Made by a program: the position numbers and the translations under genes
Notes under the pieces: model-generated
The model's database searches: none
What the model was told of the DNA's origin: nothing
Seen by the model: only the letters and a program-made list of their open reading frames with translations
Assembly: GCF_046764005.1 (NCBI RefSeq)
Contig: NZ_JBKOFW010000012.1
Coordinates: 1-64,000 of the forward strand
DNA from: Oryzobacter faecalis
Lineage (GTDB): Bacteria; Actinomycetota; Actinomycetes; Actinomycetales; Dermatophilaceae
Direction: 5' to 3'
DNA: 64,000 bases
Part shown: positions 39,611 to 49,021 of the stretch, piece by piece
Position numbering within the stretch: the first letter of the stretch is position 1
Layout of the letters: each line of letters starts with the position of its first letter

Positions 39611-40465
39611 TCAGGAGCAGGTGTCAGGCGTGGGCGGGTTGCCCGCACCCGCCTTGTAGCCGGCCGGGCCGAGGTTGGCGTCGAGGGCCTTCTGCCACGA
39701 GCCGTCCTCGACCATCTTCTTCAGCGCGGCGTTGATCTTCTCGCACAGGGCGGTGTCGCCCTTCTTGATGCCGACGCCGTAGCGCTCCTCGGAGAAGGTC
39801 GAGCCGACGACCTTGAACTTGCCGGCGTACTCGGGCTGGGCGGCGAGGCCGGCCAGGATCGTGTCGTCCGTGGTGAGGGCGTCGAGCGTCTTGTTCGCGA
39901 GCGCCGGGAGGCACTCGGAGTAGCCCGAGAGCTCCTGGAGCTGGACGCCGGGGTACTTGTCCTTGACCTTCTGGGCCGAGGTCGAGCCGGTGACCGAGCA
40001 CAGCTTCTTGCCCTCGAGGGCGTCCGGGCCGGTGATCGAGGAGTCGTCGGAGCGGATGAGGAGGTCCTGCCCGGCGATGAAGTACGGGCCGGCGAAGGAG
40101 ACCTTCTCCTTGCGCGCGTCCGTGATCGAGTAGGTCGCGAAGACCATGTTGACCTGGCCGGTCTCGATGAGGGTCTCGCGCTGGGCGCTGGGCGCCTGGA
40201 CCCAGGTGATGTCCGCCTCCTCGGTGCCGAGCTCCTTGGCGACGTACTTCGCGACGTCGACGTCGAAGCCGCTGTACTCGGTGCCCTTCTTCAGGCCCAG
40301 GCCGGGCTGGTCGAACTTGATGCCGATCTTCAGGCCGGCGCCGCCGCCGGAGCCACCCGTGGCGTCACCGCCGCCGCCGGTGTTCCCGGCGTCGGAGCCG
40401 CAGGCCGCCAGGCCCAGGGCGAGGACGGCAGCGGCCGTGACCGCTCCGAGTCGTCGAGTCGTCAT
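39611..40465 (-). CDS. gluB: Glutamate-type binding lipoprotein GluB (284 aa)
   Basis: Lipid-anchored substrate-binding protein (family 3). Lipobox 'LGLAAC' (Cys22) followed by a Gly/Ser-rich linker; 'GIKFDQPGLGLKKGTEYSGFDVDVAKYVAKELG', 'QAPSAQRETLIETGQVNMVFATYSITDARKEKVSFAGPY', 'LCSVTGSTSAQKV' and 'YGVGIKKGDTALCEKINAAL'. The Arg and Asp that hold the amino-acid backbone are in these blocks. ATG with AGGGAGG upstream. Glutamate specificity is inferred from cluster order. Confidence 0.9.
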   Translation of the reverse strand: MTTRRLGAVTAAAVLALGLAACGSDAGNTGGGGDATGGSGGGAGLKIGIKFDQPGLGLKKGTEYSGFDVDVAKYVAKELGTEEADITWVQAPSAQRETLIETGQVNMVFATYSITDARKEKVSFAGPYFIAGQDLLIRSDDSSITGPDALEGKKLCSVTGSTSAQKVKDKYPGVQLQELSGYSECLPALANKTLDALTTDDTILAGLAAQPEYAGKFKVVGSTFSEERYGVGIKKGDTALCEKINAALKKMVEDGSWQKALDANLGPAGYKAGAGNPPTPDTCS

Positions 40466-40537
40466 GATGGGTGTTCCTCCCTGTCGGTGCCGGGCGGACG
40501 GTCGTCTGCCGACGGCGGTGTGGTGTTCTGGGGTGGG

Positions 40538-41278
40538 TCAGTGGGTGAGGATCTTGCCGAGGAAGTCCTTGGCCCGGTCGCTCGTGGGGTTGGTGAAGAA
40601 CTTCTCGGGCGTGTCGGCCTCGACGATCTGGCCGTCGGCCATGAAGACGACCCGGTTGGCGGCGCGGCGGGCGAAGCCCATCTCGTGGGTGACGACGACC
40701 ATCGTCATCCCGTCCTTGGCCAGCTGGGTCATGACGTCGAGGACCTCGTTGATCATCTCGGGGTCCAGGGCCGACGTCGGCTCGTCGAAGAGCATGACCT
40801 TGGGATCCATCGCGAGGGAGCGGGCGATGGCGACGCGCTGCTGCTGGCCGCCGGAGAGCTGGGCCGGGTACTTCTGGGCCTGGTGGGCGACGCCGACCCG
40901 CTCGAGGAGCTCCATCGCGCGCTTCTCGGCGGCGTCCTTCTTCGTCTTGCGGACCTTGATCGGGCCGAGGGTGACGTTGTCGAGGATCGTCTTGTGCGCG
41001 AAGAGGTTGAAGGACTGGAAGACCATGCCGACGTCGGCGCGCAGGTGGGCGAGGGCCTTGCCCTCCTCCGGGAGCGCCTCGCCGTCGATGGTGATGGTGC
41101 CGCTCTCGAACGTCTCGAGCCGGTTGATGGTGCGGCACAGGGTGGACTTCCCGGAACCGGACGGCCCGATGACGACGACGACCTCGCCCTTGCCGACCGT
41201 GAGGTCGATGTCGCGCAGGACGTGGAGGTCGCCGAAGTGCTTGTTGACGCCCTTGAGGACGACGAGGGGCTCGGTCAT
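40538..41278 (-). CDS. gluA: Glutamate-type ABC transporter ATPase GluA (246 aa)
   Basis: Polar-amino-acid transporter ATPase: 'VVVIGPSGSGKSTLCRTINRLE' Walker A, 'GMVFQSFNLFAHKTILDNVTLGP' Q-loop, 'LSGGQQQRVAIARSLAMDPKVMLFDEPTSALDPEM' signature and Walker B, 'MVVVTHEMGFAR' switch. First gene of the operon. No ribosome site: TAGGTT ends 7 nt before the ATG, so a leaderless message is likely. Confidence 0.93.
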   Translation of the reverse strand: MTEPLVVLKGVNKHFGDLHVLRDIDLTVGKGEVVVVIGPSGSGKSTLCRTINRLETFESGTITIDGEALPEEGKALAHLRADVGMVFQSFNLFAHKTILDNVTLGPIKVRKTKKDAAEKRAMELLERVGVAHQAQKYPAQLSGGQQQRVAIARSLAMDPKVMLFDEPTSALDPEMINEVLDVMTQLAKDGMTMVVVTHEMGFARRAANRVVFMADGQIVEADTPEKFFTNPTSDRAKDFLGKILTH

Positions 41279-41285
41279 GGCAGAG

Positions 41286-41316
41286 AACCTAGCGACCCCA
41301 CCGGTCCGGAGGTCAA
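41286..41316 (-). promoter_or_regulatory. gluABCD promoter (TTGACC, TAGGTT)
   Basis: On the minus strand TTGACC (41316-41311) and TAGGTT (41291-41286) are 19 nt apart. The -10 ends 7 nt before the gluA ATG. Confidence 0.55.
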
Positions 41317-41360
41317 ACGCCCGACAGCGAGTTCACAGCGAATGAGACCGAATAGAGACC

Positions 41361-44345
41361 TCAGCCGGTGACCGCGACGAGGGTGTCGGCGAGCCGGCGG
41401 CCGTCGACGAGGTGCTCGACGAGGCCGAGGGCCGGGCCGGGCGGGGCCGCGGACCAGGCGACACCGACCTCGAGGCGGTCCCCGACGGCGACGGTGGCCG
41501 GGCTGCCCGAGGTCACCTGGAGGCTCCCGCCGGAGGCAGTGGGGACCAGCCACGCCAGGACGTCGAACGCGGTGTCCGGGGCGGCCTGCCACCCGTGGAC
41601 GACGAGCGTGTACGTGCCCGGGGCGGGGTGCGCGACGTCGAGGCGCTCGGCCGTCCCGGCCTCGGCGCTCGAGGCGACGACCTCACCGCTCCCGTCGAGC
41701 AGGTAGAGGTCGAGGTCGGTGTCCGGGTCGTCGTCGTCGAGGGTCCACCGGGCGTGGGCGACACCGGTGAGGTCGACCGGGACCCGGGTGACCCCGGCGC
41801 CGTCGTCGTCGCTGGGGAACGTCTGGTCGGGGTCCTGGCCGACCGTGCCACCCGTCGTCACCGCGCCGACGAGCCCGTGCGGGACGGCCTCGTACCGGCC
41901 GGCCGCACCGACCTCGACGTCGAGCACCGCGGACCCCGACGGGCCCTCGCCGGTGACGACGGCCGGGGCGCGCAGGTCGATGCCGCGCAGCGCGATCGGG
42001 CTGCGCACCGCGTAGCCGCCACCGCGCCAGGTGAGGGCGCCGAACGACCAGGTGCCGGTGGGCTCCTTGCCCGTGGCGAGGACGTCGACGGTGACCCGCG
42101 CCGAGGCACCGGGCGCGAGGTCGACCGCGGACGGGGTGACGGTGACGCGGAAGCCGTCCGGGGCGTCGACCGAGGCGTTCGCCCGCAGCCGCTCACCCGA
42201 CACGTTGGTCACGGTGCGCCGGACGGTCGTGCGGCCGGGCACCTCCTCGACGCCGATCGAGGGGCGGTTGAGGTCCTGGGCGACGGTCGCGAAGCCGGCC
42301 GCCGCCAGGTCGTCGCACAGGGCGGGCGGGAAGGGCGCCGGGCCCTCGTCGCAGAGGAAGCCCAGGTGGTCGGGGAACGAGGCGTCGTAGACGAGCCCCG
42401 GCCGGAAGGCCGAGCCGTCGTCGCCGGGACGGCCGGGCGCGACGATGCCGCCCCCGGTGTCGAACGGGTCGGCGCGGGTCCCGTCGACGTCCGTCACCCG
42501 CGGGTCGGCGGTCGTCACCAGGGCGGAGCGGGCCGCCGCGGGGGACCACTCGGGGTGCGCCTGCACGAGGATCGCGTGCAGCCCGGCGACGACCGGGGTC
42601 GACATCGACGCCCCCGACATCGCCTGGAACAGCTCGCCCTCCGGCCCGTAGGACGGGTTCGAGGGGGCGGGGGAGTCCCCGGCGAGGACCTGCACGCCGG
42701 GTGCGGTGACGTCGGGCTTGACGACGTCACCGGCGGTGGGGCTCGCGCCGCGACCGGAGAACACGGCCATCGTCGGGTCGCTGTCGGGGGAGGCGGTGAC
42801 CCCCTCGGCGACGAGCCGCGCCGAGCCGACGGGGTGCTTCGCCATCCAGCCGCGCAGGCGGAGGCCGGCTGCGCGGTCGAGGACCACCGAAGGCACGAAG
42901 GTGGTCTGGGTCGTCGGCGTCGAGCCCGGGCCGTTCGTCACGACGAGGCCCGCGCCGCCGGCCTGCTGCACCGCGAAGCTCTTGCCCGTGGCGCTCAGGG
43001 CGCCCTCCTCGCAGACGACGATCGCGCCCTCGACGACCTCGGGGTCGAGCTGCCCCGGCACGCAGACGGGCGAGCCGGCCGCCGCGCCGTCGACGACCCG
43101 CGCCGGCTCGGTGCCGCCCGTGACCGACGCGCCGCGCAGGCGGGGGCCGTTGTCGAGGTCGAGCGTCGCGCCGAACGCCGCCGCGTACGTCGTGGCGCCC
43201 ACGCCGGTGACCCACGGGAGGTCGGCCGGGCCCCCGATGGTGCCCGGTGCGGGGCCCCCGTTGCCGACCGAGGCGGCGACGTGGACCCCGGCGTCGGAGG
43301 CGAAGAGCAGGGCCAGCGCCTCGGGGGAGACCGTGTCAGGAGGCCCACCGAGGGAGATGTTGAGGACATCGACCCCGTCGGCGACGGCCTGGTCGATGGC
43401 GGCGACGAGGTCGGAGGCGTACCCGCCGTCGCTGCCGACGGCCTTGTAGGCGATGACCTGGGCGTCGGGTGCGATGCCGGAGATCGTGCCGAGGTCGTTG
43501 CCGAGGACGCTCGCGCGGACGCCGGCGTTGCCCGCCGCGGTCGTCGCGGTGTGGGTGCCGTGGCCGTCGTCGTCGCGGGCCGAGTCGAACTCGCCGGGAC
43601 GCAGGCCGGTGCGCTCCTTGTAGGTGTCGAGGAACTCGCGGGCGCCGACGAGCTTGGTGTTGCAGGCGAACGGTGCGTCGTCCGGGTCGCCCTCGGTGGT
43701 CCCGAACGCGCAGGCCGAGCGGCCGCTCTCGTCGAGGGTGGGCGCCGGGGGGAGGTCCGTGCGCGGGGCGAGGCTCGGGTGCTCGGGCCAGACCCCCGTG
43801 TCGATGACGCCGACGACGACGCCGCGGCCGGTGAGCCCGGAGTCGTGGGCGCCGCCGCGGGCGGTCAGCCCGAGGGCGTCGTTGAGGGCCGTCGTCGAGA
43901 GGTCGGACGGAGCGCCGGTCGGTGCGGCGCCGGTGGCGCGGGTGGGCCTCCGCAGGCCGTCGGGGAGGACGAGCGCCACCTTCGGGTCGCGGGCCAGCCG
44001 CTCGGCCCCCGCGAGGTCGGTGCTGACGGTGAAGCCGTTGAGGGCCGTCGTGTACGTCTGCTCCCTGCTGCTTGCGGGGAGCCCGGCGGTGCGCAGGGCG
44101 GCGTCCTGCTCGGAGCGCAGGGTCCTCGCCTGGCCGGAGGTGCGCGCCAGCGGGTCTCGCCGCATGACGACGACGTACCGGCCGACCGCGCTCCTCTCGA
44201 CGGCGGTGGACGTCGCCACCGCGAGGGCGGACGGCGTCGCGGCGGGGCCGGCAGGGTCGGGCGGTGGGGCGGCTCCGGCGCGCCCGGGCCCCACGGGGGC
44301 GAGCGCGCAGAGGGCAGTGGCGACGACGGTGACGGTGCGCCTCAC
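41361..44345 (-). CDS. Secreted S8 subtilase with PA domain (994 aa)
   Basis: Extracellular serine protease of the pyrolysin/cucumisin-like type. Signal peptide ~1-25, I9 propeptide ~55-135 ('YVVVMRRDPLA', 'ALNGFTV'). Catalytic Asp182 in 'VIDTGVWPEHPS', His262 in 'DGHGTHTATTAAG', and Ser580 in 'GASMSTPVVAGLHA'. A protease-associated (PA) insert lies at ~410-515 between His and Ser. Next come an Fn3-like domain (~690-790, 'RRTVTNVSGERLRANASV') and a C-terminal beta domain with 'PDTDLDLYLLDGSGEVV', typical of prepeptidase-type domains. GTG start with GAGGAGG before it. Confidence 0.9.
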   Translation of the reverse strand: MRRTVTVVATALCALAPVGPGRAGAAPPPDPAGPAATPSALAVATSTAVERSAVGRYVVVMRRDPLARTSGQARTLRSEQDAALRTAGLPASSREQTYTTALNGFTVSTDLAGAERLARDPKVALVLPDGLRRPTRATGAAPTGAPSDLSTTALNDALGLTARGGAHDSGLTGRGVVVGVIDTGVWPEHPSLAPRTDLPPAPTLDESGRSACAFGTTEGDPDDAPFACNTKLVGAREFLDTYKERTGLRPGEFDSARDDDGHGTHTATTAAGNAGVRASVLGNDLGTISGIAPDAQVIAYKAVGSDGGYASDLVAAIDQAVADGVDVLNISLGGPPDTVSPEALALLFASDAGVHVAASVGNGGPAPGTIGGPADLPWVTGVGATTYAAAFGATLDLDNGPRLRGASVTGGTEPARVVDGAAAGSPVCVPGQLDPEVVEGAIVVCEEGALSATGKSFAVQQAGGAGLVVTNGPGSTPTTQTTFVPSVVLDRAAGLRLRGWMAKHPVGSARLVAEGVTASPDSDPTMAVFSGRGASPTAGDVVKPDVTAPGVQVLAGDSPAPSNPSYGPEGELFQAMSGASMSTPVVAGLHAILVQAHPEWSPAAARSALVTTADPRVTDVDGTRADPFDTGGGIVAPGRPGDDGSAFRPGLVYDASFPDHLGFLCDEGPAPFPPALCDDLAAAGFATVAQDLNRPSIGVEEVPGRTTVRRTVTNVSGERLRANASVDAPDGFRVTVTPSAVDLAPGASARVTVDVLATGKEPTGTWSFGALTWRGGGYAVRSPIALRGIDLRAPAVVTGEGPSGSAVLDVEVGAAGRYEAVPHGLVGAVTTGGTVGQDPDQTFPSDDDGAGVTRVPVDLTGVAHARWTLDDDDPDTDLDLYLLDGSGEVVASSAEAGTAERLDVAHPAPGTYTLVVHGWQAAPDTAFDVLAWLVPTASGGSLQVTSGSPATVAVGDRLEVGVAWSAAPPGPALGLVEHLVDGRRLADTLVAVTG

Positions 44346-44443
44346 GGCAGCAGGGACCTCCTCGTGAGCGTGGTCCGGACGCTAGTGGACCGCGGACGCG
44401 GTGTCCGCAGAACCGCCGGAACCGGGGACGGCATGATGCGGCC

Positions 44444-45850
44444 ATGAGCCCCGACCCCGCCGTGGTCCGAGCCGCGCTGGCCGACGCGACGCCCGACGTG
44501 TACTGGACCGACCGCCCCGGGCTGCGCCCCGACCCGCGGCCGGCCCTCACCGGGTCGGGGCAGCGGGCCGACCTCGTCGTCGTCGGTGGCGGGTTCACCG
44601 GGCTGTGGGCGGCGCTGCAGGCCAAGGAGGACGACCCGTCGCGCGAGGTCGTCCTCCTCGAGCGCGGCCGGCTCGGGGTGGCGGCGTCGGGCCGCAACGG
44701 CGGCTTCGTCGCCCCCTCGCTGACCCACGGTCTCGCGCAGGGCGTCGCGTGCTGGCCGGACGAGGTGCCGACGCTCGAGCGGCTCGGCGCCGAGAACTTC
44801 GCGGGGCTGGCGGACTCGTTGGTGCGGCACGGCGTCGACGCCGACTTCCACGTGCCGGGGGAGCTGACCCTCGCCCTCACCGAGCACCAGGTGCCCACCG
44901 TCCGCGAGGCGTACGAGCTGCACCGCGCGCACGGGGCCGAGGTCACGCACCTCACGGCCGAGGAGGCGAGGGCGCGGGTCGACTCGCCGCGGTACCTGTC
45001 CGGGATGTTCGACCCGACCGTCGGGCTCGTCGACCCCGCGCGGCTCGTGTGGGGGCTCGCGGCAGCCTGCGAGCGGCTCGGCGTGCGCCTCCACGAGGAC
45101 ACCGCCGTCACCGGCTTCGACCGGGAGGACGGCGCCGTCGTCGTCCGCACCGAGTGGGGGAGTGTGCGGGCCGACCGGGTGGTGCTCGGCACAGGGGCGT
45201 TCCGCGGGCTGCTGCGCCGCCTGGCCCTGTGGACGATCCCGGTCTACGACCACGTCCTCATGACCGAGCCGCTGTCGGCCGAGCAGCTGGCCCGGGTCGG
45301 CTGGGAGGGGCGCGAGGGGCTCGCCGACGCGGGCAACCAGTTCCACTACTACCGGCGCACCCTCGACGACCGGGTGCTCTTCGGCGGCTACGACGCGAAC
45401 TACCACTTCCCCGGGCGCATCGACCCGCGGCTCGAGCAGTCCGACTCGCACGCGCTGCTGGCGCGCCACTTCCTCGAGATCTTCCCGCAGCTCGAGGACG
45501 TGCGGTTCACGCACCGGTGGGCGGGCGTCATCGACACGACGTCGCGGTTCACGCCGGCGTTCGGGACGGCACTGGGTGGGCGGCTCGCCTACGCGGTCGG
45601 GTACACCGGGCTCGGGGTGGCCTCGACGCGGTTCGGTGCCCGTGTCGCGCTCGACCTCGTCGACGGCCGCGACACCGAGGTCACGCGGCTCGCGATGGTG
45701 CGGCGCAAGCCGGTCCCGTTCCCGCCGGAGCCGATCCGGTGGGCGGCCGTCAAGGCGACGCGGGCGAGCCTGGCCGCCGAGGACCGCACCGGCCGGCGGA
45801 ACCTGTGGCTGCGGGGGCTCGACGCGGCCGGCATCGGCTTCGACAGCTAG
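44444..45850 (+). CDS. FAD-dependent amine oxidoreductase, DAO/PuuB-like (468 aa)
   Basis: Dinucleotide fold 'ADLVVVGGGFTGLWAALQAKE' (GGGFTG at 48-53), 'VVLLERGRLGVAASGRNGGFVAPSLTHG', 'LVDPARLVWGLAAACERLGVRLHEDTAV', and C-terminal 'WAGVIDTTSRFTPAFG', 'VGYTGLGVASTRFGARVALDLV'. This pattern matches gamma-glutamylputrescine oxidase-like DAO enzymes; the true amine substrate is unknown and no putrescine genes are adjacent. A CATGAT hexamer ends 6 nt before the ATG. Its TAG overlaps the convergent glfT1 TAG in a shared CTAG. Confidence 0.83.
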   Translation: MSPDPAVVRAALADATPDVYWTDRPGLRPDPRPALTGSGQRADLVVVGGGFTGLWAALQAKEDDPSREVVLLERGRLGVAASGRNGGFVAPSLTHGLAQGVACWPDEVPTLERLGAENFAGLADSLVRHGVDADFHVPGELTLALTEHQVPTVREAYELHRAHGAEVTHLTAEEARARVDSPRYLSGMFDPTVGLVDPARLVWGLAAACERLGVRLHEDTAVTGFDREDGAVVVRTEWGSVRADRVVLGTGAFRGLLRRLALWTIPVYDHVLMTEPLSAEQLARVGWEGREGLADAGNQFHYYRRTLDDRVLFGGYDANYHFPGRIDPRLEQSDSHALLARHFLEIFPQLEDVRFTHRWAGVIDTTSRFTPAFGTALGGRLAYAVGYTGLGVASTRFGARVALDLVDGRDTEVTRLAMVRRKPVPFPPEPIRWAAVKATRASLAAEDRTGRRNLWLRGLDAAGIGFDS

Positions 45851-46737
45851 GAGAAGCGCTCGCGCCGCCCCTCGGCCGACCGGGCGAGCCACTGCCGCCA
45901 CCCGTCGACGTCGCGCCGCCGCACGAGGAAGTACCAGGCGTACCGCGCCTCGTCCGGCCAGCGGCGCCAGCGCAGTCCGGGCTGGCTCGTGAGGTAGCCG
46001 AGGTTGCGGAAGGCCCGGTCGCGCCGGGAGCGGTCGACGGGAACGTAGACCGGGAGCCGCCCGGCGAGGACGGTCTCGACGTCGGGAGTCCCTGACGGGT
46101 GGAGGTAGCGGGCGTCGGTGCACGTCCCGAACCGCAGGCCGCTGCGCGCCAGCCGGCGGTGCACCTCGACCTCGTCGCCCCGGATGAAGAGGCGGGGGTC
46201 GGGGACACCCACCGCGTCGAGCGCCGCTGCCGAGAAGAGCGCCCCGTTGAACAGGTTCGCCACCCCGGCGACCAGGGGCCGCCCGCCCAGGTCCTCGACG
46301 CGGTGGGCCCAGCGCAGCCGCCGACGGAGGGGGAACGCGAGCCGGCCGGGGTCGTCCTGGTCGACGACGAGCGGCGACGCCATCGCCAGCTCGTACCGGC
46401 GGGCTGCATCGAGCAGCGTTGCGAGGGTGGAGGTCTCAGCGGGTCGACCGTCGTCGTCGGCGAGCCAGACCCAGTCGGTCCCGAGCGCCCGCGCGGTGAG
46501 GATGCCGTAGGCGAACCCTCCGGCACCGCCGAGGTTGGTGTGCGAAGGGAGGTAGGTGTGCGGCAGGCCGGACTCGACGAGGGTCGTGAGCGTGGCGTCG
46601 TCGGGACCGTTGTCCACGACGACGACGTGGTCGGGCCGGCGCGACTGGGCGGCGAGGGCGGCGAGGCAGCGGCGCAGCGTGGCGACCCGGTCGCGGGTCA
46701 CGACGACGCACACGACGCGGGTCGCTCGGGAGGTCAC
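45847..46737 (-). CDS. glfT1: Galactofuranosyltransferase GlfT1-like (296 aa)
   Basis: GT2 enzyme that in mycobacteria adds the first galactofuranose units to the polyprenyl-linked linker. The chain follows that family closely: 'VVCVVVTRDRVATLRRCLAALAAQ', 'HTNLGGAGGFAYGI', 'DWVWLADDDGRP' (DDD metal/UDP site), 'RLAFPLRRRLRW', 'NLFNGALFSAAALDAVGVPDPRLFIRGDEVEVHRRLARSGLRFGTC', 'YLTSQPGLRWR'. Divergent from the GT2-glf-glfT2 operon, with 170 bases of shared promoter region; TAGCCT lies 7 nt before the GTG. Confidence 0.85.
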   Translation of the reverse strand: MTSRATRVVCVVVTRDRVATLRRCLAALAAQSRRPDHVVVVDNGPDDATLTTLVESGLPHTYLPSHTNLGGAGGFAYGILTARALGTDWVWLADDDGRPAETSTLATLLDAARRYELAMASPLVVDQDDPGRLAFPLRRRLRWAHRVEDLGGRPLVAGVANLFNGALFSAAALDAVGVPDPRLFIRGDEVEVHRRLARSGLRFGTCTDARYLHPSGTPDVETVLAGRLPVYVPVDRSRRDRAFRNLGYLTSQPGLRWRRWPDEARYAWYFLVRRRDVDGWRQWLARSAEGRRERFS

Positions 46738-46744
46738 GTGGGGG

Positions 46745-46750
46745 AGGCTA
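46745..46750 (-). promoter_or_regulatory. -10 hexamer TAGCCT for glfT1
   Basis: TAGCCT on the minus strand, 7 nt before the GTG at 46737. Forms a divergent pair with the promoter at 46895. Confidence 0.45.
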
Positions 46751-46894
46751 CGAGGGCCGCGGGGCGTGGCGGCGGCGCCGAGGTGAACGGCCGGGGTCGG
46801 GCGGGATGTCGGAGGGTGTCCGCCGACGCGTGTGCCTCACGAGCCGGCCACGGCGTGGACGCGGCGAGTTCACCGTCCGTCCGCCCGTGGTCCC

Positions 46895-46900
46895 TAGCGT
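46895..46900 (+). promoter_or_regulatory. -10 hexamer TAGCGT for the galactan operon
   Basis: TAGCGT, then 7 nt, then GTG at 46908; no ribosome site. Likely start of the seven-gene transcript running to 54531. Confidence 0.5.
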
Positions 46901-46907
46901 CGATGAC

Positions 46908-47831
46908 GTGACCACCCCCTTCTCGTTGCTCCTGCCGGTCTACCGCGGCGACGCGCCCGCGCACCTGGAGACGGCCTTCCGGAGCACCGTCCACGAGCAG
47001 CTGCTGCGCCCCGACGAGGTCGTCGTCGTCCAGGACGGCCACGTCGGCCCGGACCTGGCGTCGACCCTCGAGCGGCTGGAGTCGACCTCACCGGTGCCGG
47101 TGCGGCGACTTCGCCTGTCGCACAACGTCGGTCTGGCCCAGGCACTCCAGTGCGGGCTCGCGGTGTGCAGCCACGACGTGGTCGCCCGGATGGACGCCGA
47201 CGACGTCAGCCTCCCGCACCGGTTCCTCCGCCAGATCCCCCTCATGGAGGCGGGCGCCGACCTCGTGGGCGCCGCCATCCTCGAGTTCGAGGGCGACGGG
47301 CGCGGCGACGCCGGTGTCCTGCGGGTGCCGCCCACCGACCCGGCCGAGATCGCGCGGACCGCCCGGTGGCGCAACCCGTTCAACCACCCGACAGTGGTCT
47401 ACCGGCGCACCGCGGTCCTGTCCGCCGGCGGGTACCGCGACCTGCCGTTCATGGAGGACTACTGGGTCTTCACCCGCATGATCGCGCAGGGCGCCAAGGT
47501 CGCCAACCTCGCCGACCCGCTCGTGCGCTACCGCGTCGACGCCGGCGCCTACGAGCGCAAGGGCGGTCTGCGACAGCTGCGTTCGGAGCTGCGGCTCCAG
47601 CGCCGGCTGCGCGCCGAGGGGTTCACGACCGTGGCGCAGGGCGTCCGCAACGTGTCGGTGCGCGGTGGGTACCGCCTCGTCCCGGCGGCCGTGCGGCGGG
47701 CGGTCTACCGCCGGACGTTCACCGTCCCGGCCCCGGTCGGGTCGAGCACGAGCGTGGAGGTGCCCGTGGCACAGCCGTGGCACCGCCACCCGTCGGCCTC
47801 GAGCCGCCCCGCCGTCAGGAAGGACGCCTGA
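46908..47831 (+). CDS. Family 2 glycosyltransferase (307 aa)
   Basis: GT-A fold transferase: 'SLLLPVYRGDAPAHLETAFRSTVHEQLLRPDEVVVVQDG', 'SHNVGLAQALQCGLAVCSHDVVARMDADDVSLPHRFLRQ' (DADD site), 'NPFNHPTVVYRRTAVLSAGGYRDLPFMEDYWVFTRM' (acceptor/base loop). Resembles EpsE/amylovoran-type transferases; sugar donor unknown. First gene of the operon, 1 base overlapping glf; it may set up the primer or linker for the galactan made by the following genes. GTG start. Confidence 0.82.
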   Translation: MTTPFSLLLPVYRGDAPAHLETAFRSTVHEQLLRPDEVVVVQDGHVGPDLASTLERLESTSPVPVRRLRLSHNVGLAQALQCGLAVCSHDVVARMDADDVSLPHRFLRQIPLMEAGADLVGAAILEFEGDGRGDAGVLRVPPTDPAEIARTARWRNPFNHPTVVYRRTAVLSAGGYRDLPFMEDYWVFTRMIAQGAKVANLADPLVRYRVDAGAYERKGGLRQLRSELRLQRRLRAEGFTTVAQGVRNVSVRGGYRLVPAAVRRAVYRRTFTVPAPVGSSTSVEVPVAQPWHRHPSASSRPAVRKDA

Positions 47832-49021
47832 TGCGGGCCGACCTCGTGGTCGTCGGCGCGGGGCTCTACGGGCTCACCGTCGCCGAGCGGGCTGCCGAGC
47901 GCGGGCTCGACGTCGTCGTCGTCGACCGTCGGGACCACGTCGGCGGCAATGCCTGGAGCGAGACCGACCCCGACACCGGCATCGAGGTGCACCGCTACGG
48001 CGCGCACCTGTTCCACACGAGCAACGAGCGGGTGTGGCAGTACGTCAACCGCTTCACCGCCTTCACCGACTACGTCCACCGCGTGTGGACGGTGCACCGC
48101 GGTGAGGTGTTCCCGATGCCGATCAACCTCGGCACGGTGAACCAGTTCTTCCGGGCGAGCTTCGGTCCGGCACAGGCCCGCACGCTCGTCGCCGAGCAGG
48201 CTGCCGAGCTGAGGGGGGAGCCGGCGAACCTCGAGGAGAAGGCGGTCTCGCTCATCGGGCGCCCGCTCTACGAGGCCTTCGTCCGCGGGTACACCGCCAA
48301 GCAGTGGCAGACCGACCCACGCTCTCTCCCGGCCGAGGTCATCTCGCGCCTGCCGGTCCGGTACACCTACGACAACCGGTACTTCGACGACCGGTGGGAG
48401 GGCCTGCCCGTCGACGGGTACGCGGCGTGGCTCACCCGGATGGCCGACCACCCGCGCATCGACGTGCGGCTCGGGACCGACGTCCTCGACGGCGACCACG
48501 GGCTCTCGCGGTCGGCCGTGGTGGGGCAGGTGCCCGTCGTCTACACCGGACCCCTCGACCGCTGGTTCGGCGAGGTCCACGGCGCCCTGTCGTGGCGGAC
48601 CCTCGACTTCGAGCGCGAGGTGCTGCCCGTGGGCGACCACCAGGGCTGTGCCGTCCTCAACGAGGCCGACGAGGACGTGCCGTGGACCCGCGTCCTCGAG
48701 TTCCGACACTTCCACCCGGAGCGGTCCTACCCGACCGACCGCACCGTCGTCGTCCGCGAGTACTCGCGCTTCGCCGAGCGTGGCGACGAGCCGTACTACC
48801 CGGTCAACAGCGCCGGGGACCGCGAGCGGCTGGCGGCCTACCGCGAGCTCGTGCGCCTCGAGCGCGGGCTCGGCGTCCACTTCGGCGGGCGTCTCGGGAC
48901 GTACCAGTACCTCGACATGCACATGGCCATCGCCTCGGCGCTCACCTTCTGCGACAACGGCCTCGACGAGCTCCTGGCCGCGGCCCCGCGTGCGGCCGGC
49001 CGGTCGGCGGTGGCCCGGTGA
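47831..49021 (+). CDS. glf: UDP-galactopyranose mutase (396 aa)
   Basis: FAD enzyme interconverting UDP-galactopyranose and UDP-galactofuranose, the donor for galactofuranan. 'VVVGAGLYGLTVAERAAERG' FAD site (GAGLYG 9-14), 'HVGGNAWSE', 'YGAHLFHTSNERVWQYVNRFTAFTDY', 'MPINLGTVNQF', 'ARTLVAEQ', 'FVRGYTAKQWQTDP', 'VYTGPLDRWF', 'RVLEFRHF', 'PYYPVNS' and 'GTYQYLDMHMAIASAL' are all present. Length standard (~390). Direct evidence that the organism makes galactofuranose. Confidence 0.96.
   Translation: MRADLVVVGAGLYGLTVAERAAERGLDVVVVDRRDHVGGNAWSETDPDTGIEVHRYGAHLFHTSNERVWQYVNRFTAFTDYVHRVWTVHRGEVFPMPINLGTVNQFFRASFGPAQARTLVAEQAAELRGEPANLEEKAVSLIGRPLYEAFVRGYTAKQWQTDPRSLPAEVISRLPVRYTYDNRYFDDRWEGLPVDGYAAWLTRMADHPRIDVRLGTDVLDGDHGLSRSAVVGQVPVVYTGPLDRWFGEVHGALSWRTLDFEREVLPVGDHQGCAVLNEADEDVPWTRVLEFRHFHPERSYPTDRTVVVREYSRFAERGDEPYYPVNSAGDRERLAAYRELVRLERGLGVHFGGRLGTYQYLDMHMAIASALTFCDNGLDELLAAAPRAAGRSAVAR

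Noticed and set aside
41412..44447. 1011-codon plus-strand open frame opposite the second subtilase
   Set aside because: Shadow of a recognised protease gene; composition is Arg/Gly/Ala-rich without domains.
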